DNA from: JACMNW01 sp031406155
Lineage (GTDB): Bacteria > Pseudomonadota > Alphaproteobacteria > Rhodobacterales > Rhodobacteraceae
Assembly: GCA_031406155.1 (NCBI GenBank)
Contig: JANOGW010000017.1
Span: 16,904-80,903 of the forward strand
DNA length: 64,000 bases
Direction: 5' to 3'
The stretch's first letter is position 1; the number at the start of each line of letters is the position of its first letter. The position numbers were made by a program, and so were the translations under genes. Positions 44,078 to 52,970 of this stretch are shown here, piece after piece. The notes beneath the pieces are model-generated. The model did not search any database. It had not been told where the DNA came from and saw nothing but the letters and a program-made list of their open reading frames with translations.

Positions 44078-45648
44078 TGACCAAGCATCTTGCGCACGGC
44101 GGCGACCAGATCAGCAACCGGCACCTCGACCTGCGCGGGGCGGTCTTTCCATTCTTCCAGCGTGGCATTTTCGGCGATTTTAGCACCGAGGATCAGGTCT
44201 TTGAGGATGACCGTGTCCCTCGCCGCCTCATCACCACCTTGGATCACCGCGATGGGAGACTTGCGTTTATCGGCATATTTCAACTGGTTGCCGAATTGCT
44301 TGGGGTTACCGAGGTAAACTTCGGCGCGGATACCCGCCCGGCGCAGATCGCCGACCATGGCCATGTAATCGGCCATGCGCTCGCGGTCCATCACGGTAAC
44401 GACGACGGGGCCTGCAGTGTCTGTGGCACCGCGCCCTTTGGCTGCAAGAGCTGCCAGCAAACGGTCCACCCCGATGGAAACGCCCGTGGCCGGCACCGAT
44501 TGCCCGGTGAAGCGTTTGACAAGATCATCATAGCGCCCGCCGCCTGCTACGGAGCCGAATTGCCGCTTGCGGCCCTTTTCATCGAGAATCTCGAAGGTGA
44601 GTTCAGCCTCATAAACCGGGCCGGTGTAGTAGCCGAGGCCACGGACGACGGAGGGGTCGATGACGATGCGGTCCGGTCCGTAGCCTTGGGTGCGACAAAG
44701 CTTTGCGATTTCTAGCAGTTCCAAAACAGCCTCAGAACCACGCACAGTTTCGTTCAAGAGATCGAACAAGTTAAATACTACTTGGCGGTCCGCATCGGTG
44801 AGGAAAGGATCAAGGGAAATGTGACTTTCATAACGCAACCTAGCTTCTTCGTTGCGTTCGGTAGTTTCCTGTTTGCCAGCATTCAAGAAGCTCAGAACAG
44901 AAGTTATCGCTTCGGAACCTAATCCCGCGCCCTTAGTAAAATCTCCACTTTCATCTTTGCGGCCATCTCCCAATAGGGCGCGAACTCCTTCCAGACCGAG
45001 GCGATCAAGTTTGTCTATGGCTCGCAAAACTATGCCACGTTCAGACGAAAATCGGCTTGAATCTGAAATATCGTAGAGGCCAACCACCTCCATTACCCCA
45101 TCTAAAACCTTGCGGTTGTTCACCTTGATCACATAATCGCCGCGCTCAATCCCAACCGCTTCCAGCGCATCGGCCAGCATCATGCAAATCTCGGCATCGG
45201 CGGCCACACTCGCTGACCCTACCGTATCTGCATCGCACTGATAGAACTGCCGGAACCGGCCCGGACCCGGTTTCTCATTCCGCCAAACAGGCCCCATCGC
45301 ATAACGGCGGTAGGGGCTGGGCAACTCATTGCGGTACTGGGCGGCGACGCGGGCCAAAGGGGCGGTCAGGTCATAGCGCAGGGCGAGCCAATCCCCCCGG
45401 TCCTTGTCGTCATCTTCTTTCCAAGCAAAAACGCCTTCGTTGGGGCGGTCGACGTCGGGCAGGAATTTGCCCAAAGCCTCGACCGTTTCCACGGCGGAAG
45501 TTTCCAAGGGATCAAAGCCGTAGGTGTGGTAGACGGCGGCGATCTTGTCCAGCATCGCTTTGCGGGCCAGCACTTCGTGCCCGAAATAATCGCGAAAGCC
45601 CTTCGGGGTTTCGGCCTGCGGGCGGCGGCTAGGTTTCTCATGTGGCAT
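44074..45648 (-). CDS. hisS: Histidyl-tRNA synthetase
   Basis: A 524-residue class IIa synthetase charging tRNA-His. QAETPKGFRDYFGHE is the N terminus, ALRYDLTAPLARV motif 1 region, GPVWRNEKPGPGRFRQFYQ motif 2, GLGYYTGPVYEAEL the HisA motif, and GGGRYDDLVKRF motif 3; the C terminal is the anticodon domain (DRERMADYMAMV, GAKIAENATLE). It is longer than E. coli HisS (424) by an insertion domain near residues 177-316. That segment of DNA (about 44700-45120) is only ~47% GC while flanks are about 57-65%. The start is the ATG at 45648. Confidence 0.95.
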   Translation of the reverse strand: MPHEKPSRRPQAETPKGFRDYFGHEVLARKAMLDKIAAVYHTYGFDPLETSAVETVEALGKFLPDVDRPNEGVFAWKEDDDKDRGDWLALRYDLTAPLARVAAQYRNELPSPYRRYAMGPVWRNEKPGPGRFRQFYQCDADTVGSASVAADAEICMMLADALEAVGIERGDYVIKVNNRKVLDGVMEVVGLYDISDSSRFSSERGIVLRAIDKLDRLGLEGVRALLGDGRKDESGDFTKGAGLGSEAITSVLSFLNAGKQETTERNEEARLRYESHISLDPFLTDADRQVVFNLFDLLNETVRGSEAVLELLEIAKLCRTQGYGPDRIVIDPSVVRGLGYYTGPVYEAELTFEILDEKGRKRQFGSVAGGGRYDDLVKRFTGQSVPATGVSIGVDRLLAALAAKGRGATDTAGPVVVTVMDRERMADYMAMVGDLRRAGIRAEVYLGNPKQFGNQLKYADKRKSPIAVIQGGDEAARDTVILKDLILGAKIAENATLEEWKDRPAQVEVPVADLVAAVRKMLGQ

Positions 45649-45740
45649 GGCGGCTGGCCCTTCGCTTTTGTCAACGCGGCGTGTAACGGATGGGGCCAGT
45701 CGCGGCAAGAGTGGGGCGGCAAGACTACGAAGGGGTTGCG

Positions 45741-45944
45741 ATGGACCGGCTAGGGGCGATCGAGGAACGGCTGGCGCATCTGATGCGCGCGGTTGAGGAT
45801 CTGTCCGACATGGTGGCCCGTCAGGGTGCCGAGATCGACCGCCTGACCCGGCTGAACCATCTGCTGATGGAGCGCGAAGCCGTGCGCGAAGCCGATGGCG
45901 GCGGTGCCATTGCGCTGGCCGACCAGAAACCGCCGCATTGGTAG
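45741..45944 (+). CDS. slyX: SlyX family protein
   Basis: A 67-residue coiled-coil protein with IEERLAHLMRAVEDLSDMVA, EIDRLTRLNHLLMEREA and the ending KPPHW, all typical of SlyX. Function is unknown. The ATG at 45741 follows AAGGGGTTGCG. It is divergent from hisS with 92 nt between. Confidence 0.85.
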   Translation: MDRLGAIEERLAHLMRAVEDLSDMVARQGAEIDRLTRLNHLLMEREAVREADGGGAIALADQKPPHW

Positions 45945-45994
45945 GGGCGGAGTTTGAAGAATGAGTATTTGGGCGAAGAAAAAGCCGCAAGCGC

Positions 45995-47068
45995 ATGACC
46001 CTGCCTGATCAGAGGGCGATCGCCGGCATCATGCCCGGGCTGGTGTTGACCTTGACTATTGGCACCATCGGTGGCCTTGCGGCGCAGGCCCTGCACCTGC
46101 CGCTGGGGTTGCTGTTGGGCTCGATCCTGGCGGTCGGCCTGGCCGCGATGATGGGCGTGCGTTTGGCCGGGGTTGGCGTGTCGTTTCCGCAGGGTTTGCG
46201 CAACCTGTTCGTGCCGATCATTGGGGTGGCGATTGGCGGCGCATTCACGCCCGATGTCTTGCGCCAGATGCCGGGGTGGTGGATCAGCCTGCTGGCACTG
46301 CTGATCTATATCCCGGTGGCGCACGGCGCGGGGTATTTCATCTATCGCCACGGCGGGTTGCCAAAAGCGGAGGCTTTTTTTGGCGCAGTGCCGGGCGGGT
46401 TGATCGAATCCGTGGTGCTGGGCGAAGAAGCGGGGGCAGATGCGCGCACCCTGATCTTGTTGCAGTTCCTGCGGCTGATCTTGACCATCATCGCCGTGCC
46501 ACTGATCTTTCTGGGCCTGACCGGGCATTCGGTAGGCTCAGCGGCGGGGGCACAAATGGCCGGAAACGGATTGCCGCTGGGCTGGGGCGACGCGGCGATC
46601 TTGCTGGTGGCGGGGGCGGTGGGGTTCTGGGTTGGGCGTGCGTTGCATCTGCCAGCGGCGATCATGACCGGGCCGGTTCTGGCATCGGCCATCGTGCATC
46701 TGACGGGGTGGACGGAGGGAGTGCCGCCAGCTTGGGCTGTTGGCGTCACGCAGGTGGTGCTGGGATCAGCCCTTGGCGCACGGTTTGTGGGCATGGAGCG
46801 GGCGGCGCTGCTCAGGGCGTTGCGGTTGGCCATGCAAAGCGTTGGCGTGGCGTTGGTGCTGGCGTTCGGCTTTGCGTGGGCGGTGTCGGGGCTGGCGGGC
46901 CAATCGATTGCGGCGGGGTTCCTGGCGTTCGCGCCCGGGGGGCTGGCCGAGATGAGTTTGATTGCATTGAGTTTGAAAATCGGGGTGGTTTATGTGGCAG
47001 TGCACCATGTGGTGCGCATTGTGGTATCAGTGACGGTGGCGAAGATCGGGGTCAGGTGGATCAGGTAG
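45995..47068 (+). CDS. AbrB-family integral membrane protein
   Basis: A 357-residue membrane protein with about ten helices, made of two AbrB duplication units. GLLLGSILAVGLAAMMGVRL, AFFGAVPGGLIESVVLGEEAG and, in the second half, GFLAFAPGGLAEMSLIAL are the paired P-G-G-L motifs of the family. Often annotated as ammonia monooxygenase or transcriptional regulator, it is more likely a transporter; that name is by homology only. It ends 6 nt before the convergent dnaE stop. Confidence 0.88.
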   Translation: MTLPDQRAIAGIMPGLVLTLTIGTIGGLAAQALHLPLGLLLGSILAVGLAAMMGVRLAGVGVSFPQGLRNLFVPIIGVAIGGAFTPDVLRQMPGWWISLLALLIYIPVAHGAGYFIYRHGGLPKAEAFFGAVPGGLIESVVLGEEAGADARTLILLQFLRLILTIIAVPLIFLGLTGHSVGSAAGAQMAGNGLPLGWGDAAILLVAGAVGFWVGRALHLPAAIMTGPVLASAIVHLTGWTEGVPPAWAVGVTQVVLGSALGARFVGMERAALLRALRLAMQSVGVALVLAFGFAWAVSGLAGQSIAAGFLAFAPGGLAEMSLIALSLKIGVVYVAVHHVVRIVVSVTVAKIGVRWIR

Positions 47069-47074
47069 TGCGCG

Positions 47075-50000
47075 CTAAATCTCTTCCACCGTCACCACGC
47101 CTTGCACAGCCTTGATCGCACCTTTGATCTGGCGGGTTATTGGGTAGGGGTTGGGCAGGGCCAGGTCGATCTCGCGGCCCGTTGCGGGATCAGGCACGCA
47201 CAGGATGATCTGGCCTTTGGAGCGGCCACCATCAAGGCGCGCGAACAGGGCGGCGACGGAGGCTGCCGCCTCGGCGCGGTCGAGGTAGATGCGCAGGGTC
47301 GATCCACCTGCATCGGCGGCAACCTGATCAATCGGTTGAACGGCGGTTGCCAGCAGTTTCAACGTGTCACCTTCCAGTTCCGCCTTGACGGTCAGCACCA
47401 CGTTCATACCCGGTTCCAACAGATCGCGCGCCTGCTCCAGCGTGTCGGAGAATACGGTTACTTCGTAAAGCCCCGTTGGATCAGATAGTTGTACGAAGGC
47501 AAAGCGGTTGCCCTTGGCGGATTTGCGTTCTTGTCTGGATGAAACGGAGCCGGCGATTTTGGCGACCATGGGGCTACGTTCGGCGGCGCGGGCAAGTTCC
47601 GCAAGGGTCAGCACGTTTTTGCGTTTGAGCGGCACCATGTAGTCATCAAGCGGATGGCCGGACAGGTAGAAGCCAATGGCGAGGTGTTCTTGCGTAAGGC
47701 GTTCAACCGGCAGCCAATCATCGCGGCCAGCAAGGCGGGGTTCGGGCAAGTCTGCCCCGGCCTCGCCGAATAGCGAAACCTGCGATGACGTGCGCGCCTC
47801 GTGTGTGGCGGCGGAATAGGCGACAAGCGGGTCGAGCCCTTCGAACACGCGGGCGCGGTTTTGGTCCAGCACATCGAAGGCACCGGCGCGGGCAAGCATT
47901 TCAAGCGGGCGTTTGCCAACGCGTTTCAGATCGACCCGGCGGGCGAGGTCGTAAAGGGTAGCGAAGGGTTTGTCGCCGCGTGCGTCAACGATCAAGCGCA
48001 TTGCCTCGACGCCGACGCCTTTCAGCGCGCCCAAGGCGTAGACAACGGCGCCATCTTTGACGCTGAAGGTGGCGAGGGAGGCGTTGACGCAGGGGGCGGC
48101 GGTTTTGAGGCCCAGCTTGTCAATCTCGCGTTTATATACGGCGAGTTTGTCGGTCAGGTGGATATCGCAGTTCATTACGGCGGCCATGAATTCGACCGGG
48201 TAGTTGGCCTTAAGGTAAGCGGTTTGATAGCTGACCACGGCATAGGCGGCGGCGTGCGATTTGTTGAAGCCGTAGTTGGCGAATTTTTCGAGCAGGTCGA
48301 AAACCTCACCTGCCTTGTCCTTGGGCACACTATGGGTTTCTGCCGCTCCTTTGATGAACTTTGGCCGTTCCTTGGCCATTTCTTCGGCGATCTTTTTACC
48401 CATCGCGCGGCGCAACAGGTCGGCACCGCCAAGGCTATAGCCCGCCATAACCTGGGCAATTTCCATCACCTGTTCCTGATAGACGATGATGCCTTGGGTT
48501 TCGGCGAGGATATGGTCGATCGTGGGGTGAATGCTTTCCAGATCGCGCAGGCCGTTCTTCACCTCGCAATAGGCGGGGATGTTTTCCATCGGACCGGGGC
48601 GATAGAGGGCGACGAGGGCCACGATATCTTCGATGCATGTCGGTTTCATGCGACGCAATGCGTCCATCATGCCCGACGATTCTACCTGAAACACTGCGAC
48701 GGTTTTGGCGGAAGCGTAAAGATCGTAGGAGGCCTTATCATCCAGCGGGATCATGGCGATGTCGATATCGACACCGCGCAGGCGCAAGAGATCCAGCGCG
48801 TTCTGGATGACAGTCAGGGTTTTCAGGCCGAGAAAATCGAACTTTACCAGACCGGCGGCTTCGACCCATTTCATGTTGAATTGAGTGGCGGGCATGTCGG
48901 AACGGGGGTCTTGATAGAGCGGCACCAATTCATCCAGCGGGCGGTCGGCGATGACCACACCAGCGGCATGGGTCGAGGCGTTGCGCAGCAGGCCTTCGAG
49001 TTGCTGGCCGTAGTTGAGCAGGCGCGCGACAACTTCTTCCTTCGCAGCCTCGCGCAGACGCGGCTCATCCGCTAGCGCTTTGGTGATGGATACCGGCTTC
49101 ACGCCTTCGACGGGGATCATTTTCGACAACCGGTCAACCTGCCCGTAGGACATTTGCAGAACCCGGCCCACATCGCGCACGGCGGCTTTGGATAGCAGGG
49201 CGCCGAAGGTGATGATCTGGCCGACGCGGTCACGGCCATATTTGGCCTGGACGTAGTTGATAACCTCTTCCCGGCGGTCCATGCAGAAATCGATGTCAAA
49301 GTCGGGCATCGAAACGCGTTCCGGGTTCAGGAACCGCTCAAACAACAGGCTGTAGCGAAGGGGGTCCAGGTCGGTGATGGTCAGGGCGTAGGCGACAAGG
49401 CTGCCTGCACCCGACCCCCGGCCCGGCCCTACTGGAATGCCCTGCTTCTTGGCCCATTGAATGAAATCGGCAACGATCAGGAAATAGCCGGGAAAGCCCA
49501 TCTGTTCGATGATCCCCAGTTCAAACTCCAGCCGCTTTTCATAGTCTTCGACCGACACTGCGTGGGGAATGATGGCCAGCCGCGCGGCCAAACCTTCGCG
49601 GGATTCGCGTCGCAGTTCGGCAACCTCGTTATCGGCGAATTTCGGCAAGATCGGCGCGCGTTTCTCAGCTTTGTAGGCACAGCGGCGGGCGATTTCAACT
49701 GTGTTTTCCAAGGCTTCCGGTAGATCGGCGAACAGGGTGGCCATTTCGGCCTCGGTCTTGAAATAGTGCTGCGGGGTCAGGCGGCGGCGGGGTGCTTGCT
49801 GATCGACATAGGCCCCTTCGGCGATGCAGATCAGCGCATCGTGCGCCTCAAACATCGCGGCTTTGGGGAAATAGACATCGTTGGTTGCAACCAGCGGCAG
49901 GCCCATCGCATAGGCCATTTCGACAAAACCCTGCTCGCAAATCGCTTCAACGTCTGGCAAGCGGTTGCCGGGGCCGGGATGGCGTTGCAGTTCGACATAG

Positions 50001-50509
50001 AGACGGTTCGGATAGATCGAGGACAGACGGCCAAGCAGGGCTTCAGCCTTGGCGCGTTGCCCGGCCCGCAGATGCCGCCCAATCGGTCCATCGGCACCGC
50101 CGGTCAGGCAGATGATGCCGTCAGAGTGGCGCGCAAGTTCATCAAGTGTTACTTGGGGCAGCGCGCCCGCCTTGTCTAGATAGAGGCAGGAGTTCAGCTT
50201 CATCAGCCCCAGATAGCCGGCCTCGTTCTGCGCCAGCAGAACCATCGACGCAGACAAACGCGACTTTTCGCCGACGCCCGCTGGATCGAATGCCACCGAC
50301 ACTTGGCAACCGATGATCGGCTGCACGCCCGAACTTTGTGCCGTTACCGAAAACTCCAACGCGGCGAACATGTTGTTGGTATCGGTGATCGCCACGGCGG
50401 GCATCGATTGCGCTTTGCACAGATCAATCAGTTTCTTGACCGGCACCGCCCCTTCCAGCAAGGAGTGTTCGGTATGCACGCGCAGGTGGATGAATCGGGG
50501 CTTGGTCAT
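47075..50509 (-). CDS. dnaE: DNA polymerase III subunit alpha
   Basis: A 1144-residue replicative polymerase. The PHP domain starts LRVHTEHSLLEGAVPV; the palm has GPGRGSGAGSLVAYAL and PDFDIDFCMDRREEVI with the catalytic Asp residues; fingers include NASTHAAGVVIADRP and YQEQVMEIAQVMAGYSLGGA; the beta-binding/OB-fold part near 985-1060 contains KIAGSVSSRQERKSAKGNR. Length is about that of E. coli DnaE (1160). Start ATG at 50509 with GTGAGG upstream. A 13-bp inverted repeat lies 14-48 nt upstream of the start codon. Confidence 0.97.
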   Translation of the reverse strand: MTKPRFIHLRVHTEHSLLEGAVPVKKLIDLCKAQSMPAVAITDTNNMFAALEFSVTAQSSGVQPIIGCQVSVAFDPAGVGEKSRLSASMVLLAQNEAGYLGLMKLNSCLYLDKAGALPQVTLDELARHSDGIICLTGGADGPIGRHLRAGQRAKAEALLGRLSSIYPNRLYVELQRHPGPGNRLPDVEAICEQGFVEMAYAMGLPLVATNDVYFPKAAMFEAHDALICIAEGAYVDQQAPRRRLTPQHYFKTEAEMATLFADLPEALENTVEIARRCAYKAEKRAPILPKFADNEVAELRRESREGLAARLAIIPHAVSVEDYEKRLEFELGIIEQMGFPGYFLIVADFIQWAKKQGIPVGPGRGSGAGSLVAYALTITDLDPLRYSLLFERFLNPERVSMPDFDIDFCMDRREEVINYVQAKYGRDRVGQIITFGALLSKAAVRDVGRVLQMSYGQVDRLSKMIPVEGVKPVSITKALADEPRLREAAKEEVVARLLNYGQQLEGLLRNASTHAAGVVIADRPLDELVPLYQDPRSDMPATQFNMKWVEAAGLVKFDFLGLKTLTVIQNALDLLRLRGVDIDIAMIPLDDKASYDLYASAKTVAVFQVESSGMMDALRRMKPTCIEDIVALVALYRPGPMENIPAYCEVKNGLRDLESIHPTIDHILAETQGIIVYQEQVMEIAQVMAGYSLGGADLLRRAMGKKIAEEMAKERPKFIKGAAETHSVPKDKAGEVFDLLEKFANYGFNKSHAAAYAVVSYQTAYLKANYPVEFMAAVMNCDIHLTDKLAVYKREIDKLGLKTAAPCVNASLATFSVKDGAVVYALGALKGVGVEAMRLIVDARGDKPFATLYDLARRVDLKRVGKRPLEMLARAGAFDVLDQNRARVFEGLDPLVAYSAATHEARTSSQVSLFGEAGADLPEPRLAGRDDWLPVERLTQEHLAIGFYLSGHPLDDYMVPLKRKNVLTLAELARAAERSPMVAKIAGSVSSRQERKSAKGNRFAFVQLSDPTGLYEVTVFSDTLEQARDLLEPGMNVVLTVKAELEGDTLKLLATAVQPIDQVAADAGGSTLRIYLDRAEAAASVAALFARLDGGRSKGQIILCVPDPATGREIDLALPNPYPITRQIKGAIKAVQGVVTVEEI

Positions 50510-50522
50510 AGCCTCACCCTAA

Positions 50523-50620
50523 AGCAGGATGATGTCCGAAGGAAACATCATCCTGCTCTGGCTTTAGAGTGGTCGCATAGTAGTGGGGAAAACCGGGGCC
50601 CACTTTTCCTCATCACACAC
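50523..50620. repeat. Dispersed repeat copy B with 13-bp inverted repeat, upstream of dnaE
   Basis: AGCAGGATGATGT (50523-50535) is the exact reverse complement of ACATCATCCTGCT (50545-50557). The part 50545-50620 aligns to copy A at 30554-30629. In copy A the left arm is degenerate (AGAACAGAATGC). I recall that similar AAACCGG...CCCACTTTTCC repeats are widespread in alphaproteobacteria, which a search would settle. Confidence 0.72.
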
Positions 50621-50669
50621 CGGCGCGGCCACGACCGGATCTCCATGCCGATCAGCCGGTTTCGTTGGG

Positions 50670-51215
50670 TCAGGCGATCTCGGCCTCCGGCGCAGGCGCC
50701 GTGATCAACGTTGCGGCAAGGGCAATCAACACGGCCATCGCGGTCAGGATGGCGACATCGCTCCATCCAGGTTTGACCACCATTGCAAAGACGGTGCTGA
50801 ACTGCACGACATAGTCAAACTTCGCCAGCCGCAAAAATCGCCGAGATGCCGCGTAGAAATCCACCTCTCGACCAGGCTCGCCCGAAAGGCTGATGATCCG
50901 GGCGGAAAGTGGCCCAAGACCAAGTGCGCCGATGGCCGATGCGGTCGCACTGCCGCCAAGCCCGATGATAAGCCAGGCATCCCACATCAATCCCCCCAGC
51001 CACACCATTGCCAACCCGGACAGCAGTACCGCAATGGACGCCGGGATAAAGACGACCGGGGCAATCTTCACGATCCCACCCATAGCCGCAAGAAACTCTG
51101 TCCGGTCGCGCGCCCGGTCAGCAAGAATGGCAAGAATAACCAGACATACTCCGCCCCCGACCCACGCCACCGCCAAGGTGACATGCAAAAATTTCACGAT
51201 CAAATACCAGTCCAT
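50670..51215 (-). CDS. DUF2269 family membrane protein
   Basis: A 181-residue membrane protein with four hydrophobic segments, starting WYLIVKFLHVTLAVAWVGGG, the DUF2269 signature with a conserved His, then APVVFIPASIAVLLSGLAMVWLG (split across helix 2), IIGLGGSATASAIGALGLGP and the C-terminal VAILTAMAVLIALAATLI. I start at the ATG at 51215, which has GAGAGGGG 7 nt upstream. Function unknown. It is divergent from xdhA. Confidence 0.8.
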   Translation of the reverse strand: MDWYLIVKFLHVTLAVAWVGGGVCLVILAILADRARDRTEFLAAMGGIVKIAPVVFIPASIAVLLSGLAMVWLGGLMWDAWLIIGLGGSATASAIGALGLGPLSARIISLSGEPGREVDFYAASRRFLRLAKFDYVVQFSTVFAMVVKPGWSDVAILTAMAVLIALAATLITAPAPEAEIA

Positions 51216-51563
51216 TTCAAAACCCCTCTCGCCGCAGCATATGTGCGGTTGGTTGCGCATTATTATCCGTCTCAATGATGCGGTGCATATACCCCTGCGT
51301 CAGTTGCGCCTAGGTCAGGGTTTCCCGACCTGACCGGTCAGCGCCGCCTTGCACCCTGACGCGGGCAGACCTTTCAGCAAAAAGCGAAACTGCTTCCCGG
51401 TTTCTTAGACAGGTAGTGCTTGCAAGATGGCCCCGGCGCTGGCTTCATGTCATCAACGACACCGGGTAAATCCGGGGCGCGTGCCCGCTTTACGCCGCAT
51501 CGGGCGGCACGCACCGGCCCTCAACGCAGGGCCATGATGGGGAGAAGGCGGCAGGTTACGACT
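51216..51563. other. 348-nt divergent promoter region
   Basis: Between the DUF2269 gene (-) and xdhA (+). It contains overlapping symmetric elements at 51313-51341 described below. The xdhA frame is open back to 51420, but the family start is 51564. No other gene is seen. Confidence 0.5.
51313..51341. promoter_or_regulatory. Candidate operator upstream of xdhA
   Basis: CTGACCGGTCAG (51330-51341) is a perfect 12-nt palindrome, and GGTCAGG (from 51313) is inverted as CCTGACC overlapping it. It lies about 220 nt before xdhA. A regulator of purine use may bind it; no regulator gene is adjacent. Confidence 0.3.
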
Positions 51564-52970
51564 ATGGTCGATATCACGTTTCAGCTGAATGGCGCACCAG
51601 TCCGTGTGGCGGGTGAACCGCCAACACGCACATTATTGGATTGGCTGCGCCTTAACCGCGGACTTTGCGGCACCAAGGAAGGGTGCAACGAAGGCGATTG
51701 CGGCGCGTGCACCGTCATGGTCACCGATGATCAGGGCATGCGCGTGCTGAACGCCTGCATCCTGTTTCTGCCCCAAATTCACGGCAAGGCCGTGCGCACT
51801 GTCGAAGGCATCTCGGGCCCGGATGGTGCCCAGCATCCGGTTCAGGCCGCGATGATCGCCTACCACGGCAGCCAATGCGGGTTTTGTACGCCCGGCTTTG
51901 TCGTCTCAATGGCGGTTGGCCACGCGCAGGGGCGCAACGATCTTGACGATGTGTTGGCAGGCAACCTGTGCCGGTGCACCGGGTACGCGCCGATCATTCG
52001 CGCCGCGCTGGCCGCCCAATCCGCCCCGGTACCGGACTGGATGACCCAAGACCCTGATGATTTCACTTTGGCAGAAGTATCATCGGGGGGGTCTGGGGGG
52101 GCAGACAGCCCCCCCGGCTATTTCCAACCGCGCTCCAGCGACGAACTTGCGGACTGGTATCTGCAAAACCCGGATGCCACCCTGATCGCGGGCGCCACGG
52201 ATGTTGGCCTGTGGGTCACCAAGGACATGCGCGATCTGGGCACGGTCGCCTTTCTGGGTGGCATCACAGACCTGCAACAGATCGAACGCAGTGCCGGGGC
52301 GCTGCATGTCGGCGCAGGCGTCACCATCGCGGCGCTTCGGGCAGCGATGGCCGATCTGCACCCGTCCTTCGCCGAGTTGTTGCGGCGCTATGCGTCCGAA
52401 CAGGTGCGCAATGCCGCCACTATCGGTGGCAACATCGCCAATGGCTCGCCCATCGGCGACGCCCCGCCCGCGCTGATTGCACTTGGGGCAACGCTGCATC
52501 TGCGCCGGGGTAACGATCTGCGGGCCATCCCGCTACAGGACTTCTTTGTCGAGTACCGCCGGCAGGACCGCCGCCCCGGCGAGTTCGTGGCGGGCATCTC
52601 GATCCCCGCCCACGCGCCTGCCTTGCGCTGCTACAAACTGTCGAAGCGGTTCGATCAGGACATCTCTGCCGTGCTAGGGTGTTTCAATGTCACGGTCGAG
52701 TATGGCCATGTCACCACAGCCCGCATCGCCTTTGGCGGTATGGCGGGCATTCCCAAACGCGCAAGTGCGGTCGAGGCCGCTCTGATCGGCCAACCCTGGA
52801 CGCTTGCCACGATCAAGGCCGCACAGGCCGCCTTCGCCCGTGATTTCACGCCGCTGTCAGACATGCGCGCCTCGGCCGACTACCGCCTGACCGCTGCCGC
52901 CAACCTGCTGGTGCGCTATTTCCATGATCTTGCCGGAACGCCCGTCAACGTGCTGAAGGTGGCCCCATGA
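51564..52970 (+). CDS. xdhA: Xanthine dehydrogenase small subunit (2Fe-2S and FAD)
   Basis: A 468-residue subunit. First [2Fe-2S] domain: CGTKEGCNEGDCGAC in residues 35-49 plus the later Cys in LNACILF; second helical [2Fe-2S] domain: QCGFCTPGFV and GNLCRCTGY. The FAD domain (from about 185) has TLIAGATDVGLWVT and NAATIGGNIANGSP; a CO-DH flavoprotein C-terminal domain ends it. It passes electrons from the Mo site to NAD+. The linker between the Fe-S and FAD domains contains a G7/C7 palindrome (52085-52115) translated in frame as GGSGGADSPPG. It overlaps xdhB by ATGA. Confidence 0.95.
   Translation: MVDITFQLNGAPVRVAGEPPTRTLLDWLRLNRGLCGTKEGCNEGDCGACTVMVTDDQGMRVLNACILFLPQIHGKAVRTVEGISGPDGAQHPVQAAMIAYHGSQCGFCTPGFVVSMAVGHAQGRNDLDDVLAGNLCRCTGYAPIIRAALAAQSAPVPDWMTQDPDDFTLAEVSSGGSGGADSPPGYFQPRSSDELADWYLQNPDATLIAGATDVGLWVTKDMRDLGTVAFLGGITDLQQIERSAGALHVGAGVTIAALRAAMADLHPSFAELLRRYASEQVRNAATIGGNIANGSPIGDAPPALIALGATLHLRRGNDLRAIPLQDFFVEYRRQDRRPGEFVAGISIPAHAPALRCYKLSKRFDQDISAVLGCFNVTVEYGHVTTARIAFGGMAGIPKRASAVEAALIGQPWTLATIKAAQAAFARDFTPLSDMRASADYRLTAAANLLVRYFHDLAGTPVNVLKVAP
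52077..52118. repeat. G/C-rich palindromic element inside xdhA
   Basis: TATCATC-G7-TCT-G7-CAGACAG-C7-GGC. The arms GGGGGGGC (52095-52102) and GCCCCCCC (52108-52115) form an 8-bp stem with a 5-nt loop. It is similar in layout to the element at 63611-63639 (TCTCGGGGG, then G5 and C5 arms). Inside the gene it keeps the reading frame. Confidence 0.65.
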
